Below are positions 6,418 through 10,362 of a DNA stretch of 41,911 bases, piece after piece. Origin of the DNA: a virus; IMG/VR virus record IMGVR_UViG_3300047334_000112, positions 1 through 41,911 of that record, one strand, 5' to 3'. The position numbers and the translations under genes are program-made. Every line of letters starts with the position of its first letter. Position 1 is the first letter of the stretch. The notes beneath the pieces are model-generated. The model searched no databases, was not told the DNA's origin, and worked only from the letters and a program-made list of their open reading frames with translations.

Positions 6418-6597
6418 TTAGCAGGCCAGAACGCAGATCGGCATGTCTGGGTGCGCCACAATGTGCGCGCCCACCTCCGCAACCGCCATCATTTCGCTTA
6501 TCCTCTTCAAGAACTTTCTGCCTTGAAACAGGCTGACGTATCCGCCTTCGATTTTACCGTTAAAAGCGTTTGTCTGTATGATAAGCTTTTCGACCAT
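6418..6597 (-). CDS. Hypothetical protein, 59 aa
   Basis: The start is taken as ATG 6597, which has GGAGAC eight bases upstream in a leader nearly identical to that of the gene at 7963. Product MVEKLIIQTNAFNGKIEGGY... with a short hydrophobic tail ending PICVLAC. It could be a small soluble beta-rich protein; no family recognised. An earlier in-frame start at 6633 would begin inside the promoter region and is unlikely. It is driven directly by the promoter at 6634-6662. Confidence 0.6.
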   Translation of the reverse strand: MVEKLIIQTNAFNGKIEGGYVSLFQGRKFLKRISEMMAVAEVGAHIVAHPDMPICVLAC

Positions 6598-6633
6598 GGT
6601 CTTGTCTCCATTGCGGCTGAGCCCGCCGCCCAT

Positions 6634-6662
6634 AAGTGTTCACGGCTGATCAGTAATGTCAA
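6634..6662 (-). promoter_or_regulatory. Early promoter with CTGATCAG operator, copy 1
   Basis: Minus strand: -35 TTGACA (6662-6657), 17-base spacer containing the perfect palindrome CTGATCAG (6646-6653), weak -10 ACACTT (6639-6634). The leader then holds a GCGG...CCGC hairpin and GGAGAC before ATG 6597. The same block from -35 to the ribosome site is repeated at 7964-8027, and its core recurs on the plus strand at 8128. Confidence 0.6.
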
Positions 6663-6682
6663 GCGGCTTTTTCCGCCTTGGC

Positions 6683-6731
6683 GTGGTGTGTGGTAAGGCG
6701 TGGTATTCACCACATGGCTACCACGCACCAC
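6683..6731. promoter_or_regulatory. Nested GTGGT/ACCAC palindromes
   Basis: Outer arms GTGGTGTGTGGTA (6683-6695) and TACCACGCACCAC (6719-6731) pair with one mismatch. Inside lies GTGGT-ATTC-ACCAC (6700-6713). It directly follows the stop of the 197-residue gene on the minus strand and precedes promoter 6634. It could be a terminator-like RNA hairpin or a protein-binding site related to GTGGTATT-N5-AATACCAC at 7557. Confidence 0.55.
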
Positions 6732-6735
6732 GGGC

Positions 6736-7329
6736 CTAGCTTAGCAGGTCTTGGGGGCTAGGTTTGAGCGCCGCTTGTTCCGCCGCTATCTCCGCTAAGC
6801 GCTCCTCGCGCGCCCTTCGAGCGACCGCAAGTAGGTGGTTTCGCACCGCTGCTATTTCCGCCTCTGTCATCTCCGGCTTGGGTGCGACGGCGCCAGCGAC
6901 GGCCGTGCGATTGGGCGACGCTTCGTCTATTTCCGGCAAGTCGCCGCCCAGCTCCTCGACCAAGGTTTCGAGCGTCCTGGCGTAGCGTTTCCATTTGGTC
7001 AGCTCTGGATCCTCTGGCTTCGTCTGCGCAGCGTCCATATGCGCATCTGACGGCGAGTAGCGCCGAAAAGGGGCCACGACTGAGCGCGTCATGCCCTTTG
7101 CGTGTTCGCGGCATCGGCGAGGCAGATTGTGAATCGCCGCGCCGGATTTGAAGGTGAACGGCTCGCCGTCTTTGGCGCACTCGCCTAGCCAAGTCGTGAC
7201 CAAGCTGCGCTCGCCTAGCCGCGTGGTATGGGGCTGTACATCCAGCAACTCATAGATAAATCCGCGGTCATAGAGCCGAAAGCCTATCGGCTTAGGATCG
7301 TCTAACAGATTGATTTTCAACGTGTTCAT
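6736..7329 (-). CDS. Hypothetical protein, 197 aa
   Basis: The start is taken as ATG 7329 (MNTLKINLLDDPKPIGF), preceded by AGGGA; an in-frame ATG at 7383 exists but lies within a long inverted repeat. The N-terminal half (about 1-85) looks like a small beta-rich domain (FRLYDRGFIYELLDV...TTWLGECAKDGEPFTF). The C-terminal half is helical and acidic, then Ala/Arg/Glu-rich. No recognised family. Likely transcribed from the tandem promoters at 7499-7570. First gene of the minus-strand block below an operator-bearing promoter, so an early regulator or takeover protein is possible. Confidence 0.65.
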   Translation of the reverse strand: MNTLKINLLDDPKPIGFRLYDRGFIYELLDVQPHTTRLGERSLVTTWLGECAKDGEPFTFKSGAAIHNLPRRCREHAKGMTRSVVAPFRRYSPSDAHMDAAQTKPEDPELTKWKRYARTLETLVEELGGDLPEIDEASPNRTAVAGAVAPKPEMTEAEIAAVRNHLLAVARRAREERLAEIAAEQAALKPSPQDLLS

Positions 7330-7380
7330 GGAGTTGTTCCCTGCGTGGTGGCTTAGAGCCGGCCTGAATAGGTGGGTTGA

Positions 7381-7465
7381 CAAGAAGGGTTTGGGATGGT
7401 AAGCGACTAAGCGCGTCTCAAACGCATGGGCGGCCTCGGTCGCTTACCCTCCCTTCCCCTTCTTG
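7381..7465. repeat. Long imperfect inverted repeat with promoter-like arms
   Basis: Arms 7381-7407 and 7439-7465 are inverted copies matching at about 23 of 27 positions, around a 31-base loop. Each arm contains CAAGAAGGG ... GGTAAGCGAC. On the plus strand the left arm together with 7377-7380 reads TTGACA-N17-TAAGCG, a promoter-like arrangement. The opposite arm has TAGCCA instead of TTGACA. There is no gene here; the structure lies 52 bases upstream of the gene starting at 7329. It may be a 5' leader fold, a binding site, or a replication element. Confidence 0.7.
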
Positions 7466-7498
7466 GCTATCCCATGGCCCCTTCAGGCCGCTTTTCGA

Positions 7499-7577
7499 CG
7501 CTTATCCGCTTTACCTATTAAGGTCAATAAGCAGGGTTTAGGCGTTACGCCAGGGCGTGGTATTGGTCAAATACCAC
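7499..7577 (-). promoter_or_regulatory. Tandem promoters with GTGGTATT operator
   Basis: Two minus-strand promoters with 17-base spacers: TTGACC (7570-7565) with TAACGC (7547-7542), and TTGACC (7527-7522) with TAAGCG (7504-7499). The upstream -35 is the exact centre of the palindrome GTGGTATT-N5-AATACCAC (7557-7577), so a repressor bound there would block it. They precede the 197-residue gene. The -10 boxes are weak by E. coli standards. Confidence 0.5.
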
Positions 7578-7585
7578 ATATAAAA

Positions 7586-7654
7586 TCAATGACTTAGCCG
7601 ATCAGGCTTTTGCGGCTTACCAGGAGACGGCTTTGCGCCGTTGTGGGCGGCCAT
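7586..7654 (-). CDS. Possible micropeptide, 22 aa (weak)
   Basis: ATG 7654 to TGA 7586 encodes a basic Pro/Lys-rich peptide (begins MAAHNGAKPSPGKPQKP). It lies after module copy 4, where the other copies are each followed by a gene. There is no ribosome-binding site, so this could be a remnant or chance. Otherwise the stretch 7330-7750 is non-coding and regulatory. Confidence 0.2.
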   Translation of the reverse strand: MAAHNGAKPSPGKPQKPDRLSH

Positions 7655-7697
7655 GGTCGAAAGGGATGGAAGGCGGGCCGGCGTTGCGGCTCGGCCC

Positions 7698-7753
7698 TTG
7701 GTCTAAGCGCCTGGAAAGGCCCCCGCCGCAGCGGGGGCTAGTCGAGGGGCTCA
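7698..7753 (-). terminator. Intercistronic hairpin module, copy 4
   Basis: Fourth copy, almost identical to the one at 6350 over its hairpin part (GAGCCCCTCGACTAGC, then CCCCCGC/GCGGGGG stem, GGCCTTT, CAGGCGCT). It follows the stop of the gene at 7751. The second hairpin is incomplete and no clear gene with a ribosome site follows, suggesting loss of a gene here. Confidence 0.65.
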
Positions 7754-7963
7754 GTGACCAAGCCACTCCAGTATGGCCTTCGAGTTCAGCTTCAGGACAT
7801 CTGCGTCCCAAGGGGCTCTGGGGTTGAAGGCGCGCAGGACGTCCGTTCTAATGTGTCCGTCGTCCGTCAAAACCGGCTCCCCGGCCATCCCGTGCCGCTT
7901 CAGCTCGGCGCACGCCGTGTCGAAAGACATTTTGTGGCCGCTCATCGCTTTGTCGTGTGTCAT
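7751..7963 (-). CDS. Hypothetical protein, 70 aa
   Basis: The start is taken as ATG 7963 (MTHDKAMSGHKMSFDTAC...), with a strong AAGGAGAC six to eight bases upstream. The sequence is a mixed alpha/beta fold with PVLTDDGHIRTDVLRAFNP in the centre and a C-terminal helix AILEWLGH. No known family. It is the first gene of the minus-strand unit, directly under the CTGATCAG promoter at 7999-8027, so it is probably the earliest expressed gene. Confidence 0.65.
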   Translation of the reverse strand: MTHDKAMSGHKMSFDTACAELKRHGMAGEPVLTDDGHIRTDVLRAFNPRAPWDADVLKLNSKAILEWLGH

Positions 7964-7998
7964 CGTTTGTCTCCTTAGCGGCTGAGCCCGCTGCCTGT

Positions 7999-8027
7999 AA
8001 CTGTTCATCGCTGATCAGTTCTGTCAA
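7999..8027 (-). promoter_or_regulatory. Early promoter with CTGATCAG operator, copy 2
   Basis: Minus strand TTGACA (8027-8022), 17-base spacer with CTGATCAG (8011-8018), -10 ACAGTT (8004-7999). The downstream leader has the same GCGG-GCTCA-CCGC hairpin and GGAGAC as copy 1. It likely initiates the leftward transcription unit. Confidence 0.6.
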
Positions 8028-8062
8028 GCGCCTTTTTCGAGTTTCACGCGGATAGCGCTGCT

Positions 8063-8102
8063 TTTATCGATTATCGATATCACCGCATTGATAATCGATA
8101 AA
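8063..8102. promoter_or_regulatory. Perfect 13-bp inverted repeat (operator or origin element)
   Basis: TTTATCGATTATC (8063-8075) and GATAATCGATAAA (8090-8102) are exact inverted copies with a 14-base spacer. Each arm also contains ATCGAT. The repeat sits midway between the leftward promoter at 8022 and the rightward promoter at 8128. A dimeric or tetrameric DNA-binding protein site, or part of a replication origin, is likely. The high-AT arms stand out from the surrounding GC-rich DNA. Confidence 0.75.
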
Positions 8103-8127
8103 CCCGTCTTGCCTCCAAACATCTCGC

Positions 8128-8156
8128 TCGACAGCCCTGATCAGCCGTGAACACAT
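8128..8156 (+). promoter_or_regulatory. Rightward promoter with CTGATCAG operator, copy 3
   Basis: Plus strand TCGACA (8128-8133), 17-base spacer containing CTGATCAG (8137-8144), -10-like ACACAT (8151-8156). From the palindrome onwards it shares CTGATCAGCCGTGAACAC with copy 1. It faces the late genes, so one regulator could control both directions. Confidence 0.5.
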
Positions 8157-8174
8157 AGCCTCATCGCCATATCG

Positions 8175-8190
8175 GCTTACAATGTTAAAC
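8175..8190. promoter_or_regulatory. TTAA palindrome, copy c
   Basis: GCTTACAATGTTAAAC matches the elements at 2389 and 4553 (consensus GYTTANAATGTTAAAC). Unlike them it has no TTGACG 17 bases away (the position reads GGCGGC on the minus strand), so here it may be a regulator site without a promoter of its own. Confidence 0.55.
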
Positions 8191-8251
8191 GCTGCACAGC
8201 CGATCGCCGCCTCGGCCAGGGCCCTAAGGCGTTGAAGCGTAAAGGCATTCC

Positions 8252-8291
8252 GGGGAAAAAGGGGTAAGGGGACGGGGGCAAAAAATTTTTT
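8252..8291 (+). promoter_or_regulatory. G-quadruplex motif followed by A6T6 tract
   Basis: Four G runs with short loops: GGGG (8252-8255), GGGG (8261-8264), GGGG (8268-8271) and GGGGG (8274-8278), loops 5, 3 and 2. Directly after comes AAAAAATTTTTT (8280-8291), a rigid bent-DNA tract whose last T is shared with a TTGACC -35. A quadruplex beside easily melted DNA is a plausible origin or promoter-control element. Confidence 0.7.
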
Positions 8292-8318
8292 GACCTCTCA
8301 TCCTAAAACCCGTATCAC
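8290..8318 (+). promoter_or_regulatory. Rightward promoter
   Basis: TTGACC (8290-8295), 17-base spacer, TATCAC (8313-8318), the best -10 in the region. A palindrome TGATCT-N4-AGATCA lies about 15 bases downstream, where a regulator could interfere with transcription. Confidence 0.5.
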
Positions 8319-8359
8319 TTTGAAAACATTGATCTTTCTAGATCACTGCGCTTTGCTGC

Positions 8360-8388
8360 TTGACAGTGTCGCCGTTTCGCGGCATACG
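8360..8388 (+). promoter_or_regulatory. Promoter of a short transcript
   Basis: TTGACA (8360-8365), 17-base spacer, CATACG (8383-8388). The only thing downstream before the strong terminator at 8413-8452 is about 55 non-coding bases. Confidence 0.45.
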
Positions 8389-8394
8389 CCCAAC

Positions 8395-8452
8395 AGCAGT
8401 GACCTACAACTTGCCTCGACGGCGCTCTGAGCGGCAACGTCGAGGCTTTTTT
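8395..8452 (+). ncRNA. Candidate small RNA or terminated leader, about 58 nt
   Basis: The segment lies between a TTGACA-N17-CATACG promoter and a textbook Rho-independent terminator and has no open reading frame. A second promoter follows the terminator, so the short RNA would be an independent product or an attenuated leader of the late unit. The transcription start is inferred at about 8395. Upstream single-stranded bases (ACCTACAACTT) could pair with a target. Confidence 0.4.
8413..8452 (+). terminator. Rho-independent terminator
   Basis: Perfect 9-bp stem GCCTCGACG (8413-8421) / CGTCGAGGC (8438-8446), a partly paired inner loop, then TTTTTT (8447-8452). It stops rightward transcription from the promoters at 8128-8388 before the first late gene unless antiterminated. 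Confidence 0.8.
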
Positions 8453-8460
8453 GTGAGTGC

Positions 8461-8489
8461 TTGACAGCCCTGGACACTTCCGACATTTT
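8461..8489 (+). promoter_or_regulatory. Promoter of the late unit
   Basis: TTGACA (8461-8466), 17-base spacer, CATTTT (8484-8489), 33 bases before the ATG at 8523, directly after the terminator. Likely the main rightward promoter for the structural genes. Confidence 0.5.
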
Positions 8490-8522
8490 GCCGCAACTGC
8501 GCTTTAGCCAGGACCAAAACCA

Positions 8523-9224
8523 ATGGCCTCTGAGATCCTTCGCGACGACGCTGAGCGCAACCGAGCCGCAGCCGTTGACCACAAACCCGAGCAGTACGAC
8601 CCCGAGCAGTACGACCCCGAGGAGTACGACCCCGAGGAGTACGACCCCGATGCAGACCGGAATACCCCGGCGGACACAGATGATTCCGCAACCGCTTTCG
8701 TGACCAAAGGCAAAGCCCGCCTAGAACCAATCCTGGACGGGATCAAAGCCACGGCGCTTCGGGCGGGCGGGGTGCAGGGCATGGCGCTTATGGCCGTGCA
8801 TGGTTCGCTCATGGCCTACACCAGCACTTTGCTGAACTACATGGCCGGCATTGGCGAGGAGGAAGACCTTCCCGAACCTCGGGACGAGATGGCCGATTCC
8901 AAACCCAACAATCCCGTCGAGCAGGCGCAGTTGGCCGCGCATCTTAACCCCGACGTGGCCGTGCCGGCCGCCAAAGAAGGTGCGGGCGTGACGTCGTCGC
9001 CACTGGTCGAAGTGACCGCGCCCCAGAGCCAGCCAGTCCCCAGCGTCAAGCTGCAGACCAGCGCGACGCCGCAGCCCGTGGCTTTGCCGTCAGTTGGTCA
9101 GAGCGTCGATACCGCCGTGGCGGCGCCCAACCCAGCGCCGAGCCAAGGCCCGCCCGAGCAGATCGCCGTCGTGCCTCAACCCTTGGTCAGCTCGCCCGCT
9201 GAGCAAGCCGCCTTGTTGTCCTGA
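8523..9224 (+). CDS. Hypothetical protein with YDPE tandem repeat, 233 aa
   Basis: ATG 8523 with AGGA about ten bases upstream. Residues about 22-43 are four tandem copies of EQYDP/EEYDP, followed by an acidic linker. Residues about 60-105 form a helical, moderately hydrophobic segment (GVQGMALMAVHGSLMAY), which could be amphipathic or membrane-associated. The rest is Pro/Ala/Val/Gln-rich and probably disordered. No family recognised. First gene of the rightward unit, coupled to the putative holin by TGATG, so a role in lysis timing or in early virion assembly is possible. A small-terminase role cannot be excluded, since no other candidate is obvious. Confidence 0.6.
   Translation: MASEILRDDAERNRAAAVDHKPEQYDPEQYDPEEYDPEEYDPDADRNTPADTDDSATAFVTKGKARLEPILDGIKATALRAGGVQGMALMAVHGSLMAYTSTLLNYMAGIGEEEDLPEPRDEMADSKPNNPVEQAQLAAHLNPDVAVPAAKEGAGVTSSPLVEVTAPQSQPVPSVKLQTSATPQPVALPSVGQSVDTAVAAPNPAPSQGPPEQIAVVPQPLVSSPAEQAALLS
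8589..8648 (+). repeat. Four tandem 15-bp repeats
   Basis: Four direct copies of GAGSAGTACGACCCC (two with GAGCAG, two with GAGGAG) encode E(Q/E)YDP units in the gene at 8523. The changes are in pairs, suggesting duplication of a two-unit block. Confidence 0.85.
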
Positions 9225-9736
9225 TGGACTTCGACACCGACATCAAACCGAAGCTCACCGCCGCCGCCCGCTGGGCCATGACCTTGGCCGCGGGGTACCT
9301 GGCGCAGCATGGCTTGTTGTCCACCACAACCACGGGGGCGTTTGAGGACGCCGGCGCCGCGGCGATCCTGGCCTTGGGGGCTCTCGTATGGTCGATCATC
9401 CAGAAGGAGCTGCAGAAGAAGCAGGTCCAACAAGCCCTGGCCACTCCAGTCGTGGGAACCATGACAGTGGAGGAAGCCGCAGGGAAACTGCTGCCGGCGA
9501 TCCTCAACGCCCTGCCGAGTACTGCGGTCGTTCCGACTGTGTCGGCCGAAATTGCTGCCCCTGGTGTGTCCGTGTCGCCGCCTGTTCCGTCGACGGCTAC
9601 CGCGCCTAAATTTGTGGACCCTGGCGAGGCGGAAGCGGCGCAGTTTCCCCCGCCTCTCACCTTCGGGGCATCGGTCGTACCTTCGACCCCGCAATCGACA
9701 GCTTCCACCGTTTTCAAGCCCGCAGGTCTGCCATGA
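9224..9736 (+). CDS. Putative holin (Pam3-gp28-like)
   Basis: 170 residues; ATG 9224 overlaps the stop of the previous gene (TGATG). The N-terminal 65 residues have two hydrophobic stretches, WAMTLAAGYLAQHGLL and AGAAAILALGALVWSII, followed by a charged KELQKK segment. This is the size and pattern of Pam3-gp28-type phage holins. The remaining 100 residues are a Pro/Ala/Ser-rich tail that such holins lack; it may be a periplasmic or cytoplasmic extension. Holins form the inner-membrane holes that trigger lysis. The endolysin is far away at 28614, so the lysis genes are split. The family assignment rests on pattern only. Confidence 0.5.
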   Translation: MDFDTDIKPKLTAAARWAMTLAAGYLAQHGLLSTTTTGAFEDAGAAAILALGALVWSIIQKELQKKQVQQALATPVVGTMTVEEAAGKLLPAILNALPSTAVVPTVSAEIAAPGVSVSPPVPSTATAPKFVDPGEAEAAQFPPPLTFGASVVPSTPQSTASTVFKPAGLP

Positions 9737-10026
9737 ACATCATGAACCTTCTCACGTTGCTGACCACGATCGTCGGCGACTTCCCCAAGGTCATGGCGGC
9801 CGGCACGTTCCTTATCAACGCCATTGCGACGGCCGAATCGACCACGCTCAGCGGGGCCGACAAGCTGACCCAGGTGCTGAACGAGTTCGAACTGTTCCTG
9901 AAGAACATCGCGCCAGAATGGCAGGGGGAGTTCACCACCATTGCCGCGGACGTCGAAGCCGTGGTCAACGACGTGGTCGCCTTCTACAACGCCATCGGCA
10001 GCTTCACCCACGGGCTGAAGCTCTGA
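9733..10026 (+). CDS. Hypothetical protein, 97 aa
   Basis: ATG 9733 overlaps the holin gene's stop (ATGA). The protein begins MNIMNLLTLLTTIVGDF, a hydrophobic or amphipathic helix without basic residues, then helical segments with conserved-looking aromatic positions (EFELFLKNIAPEWQGEF) to the end. It could be a second small lysis or membrane-associated protein, or an ordinary helical phage protein. No motif is recognised. Translational coupling with the holin suggests linked expression. Confidence 0.6.
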   Translation: MNIMNLLTLLTTIVGDFPKVMAAGTFLINAIATAESTTLSGADKLTQVLNEFELFLKNIAPEWQGEFTTIAADVEAVVNDVVAFYNAIGSFTHGLKL

Positions 10027-10030
10027 CCTG

Positions 10031-10255
10031 GTGACCTTGGTGGCCGAGACCTTCATCTTCCGGTCTTCGTCCAACCTCTCTTCGGCGAGCTACGACCCTG
10101 ACGAACAAACCTTGACGATTGAATTTCAGAGCGGGGACAGCTACACTTACTCCAACGTCCCCGTCGAGACGTACCGCGGACTGACCCTTGCGTCCTCGGC
10201 CGGTCATTACTTTCATCGTCAGATCAAGGGCCGATACTCGTTCGAGCAAGGCTGA
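10031..10255 (+). CDS. KTSC-domain protein, 74 aa
   Basis: Starts at GTG 10031, four bases after the previous stop; no strong ribosome site, and a second GTG at 10040 is an alternative. The body fits the KTSC domain: SSSNLSSASYDPDEQTLTIEF followed by GDSYTYSNVP, then LTLASSAGHYFHRQIKG. KTSC domains are short beta-rich modules, sometimes fused to lysyl-tRNA synthetase or found alone in phages, with an unproven nucleic-acid-binding role. Its place before the terminase is common in podovirus genomes. Confidence 0.75.
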   Translation: MTLVAETFIFRSSSNLSSASYDPDEQTLTIEFQSGDSYTYSNVPVETYRGLTLASSAGHYFHRQIKGRYSFEQG

Positions 10256-10362
10256 TGGACAACTTCGCCAACCACTACTTCGCCTCTAATAGCCCTCGGG
10301 CTCCTGGCAAGAGCCACCCATCGAGTCAACGTGTGCATGTCGGGCGGCGATGGATGACCTGA
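10255..10362 (+). CDS. Possible small protein before the terminase, 35 aa
   Basis: ATG 10255 overlaps the KTSC gene's TGA (TGATG) and an AAGG lies just upstream. The frame runs 35 codons and overlaps the terminase start by 13 bases. The product begins MDNFANHYFASNSPRAPGK and is basic. It may be a real coupled micropeptide or only a coupling device for the terminase, whose own ATG at 10350 has no strong ribosome site. Confidence 0.4.
   Translation: MDNFANHYFASNSPRAPGKSHPSSQRVHVGRRWMT

Noticed and set aside
7381-7465. Integrase attachment site or insertion-sequence ends
   Set aside because: No integrase or transposase is encoded and no target duplication is visible; the arms look like promoter or leader elements.
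7633-7827. Plus- and minus-strand short open frames over module copy 4
   Set aside because: They read through the repeated hairpin module and show hairpin-derived composition, with no ribosome site.
2389-8190. Canonical CtrA boxes (TTAA-N7-TTAA)
   Set aside because: The repeated element has TTAA-like halves four bases apart, not seven, so it is reported as a different element.
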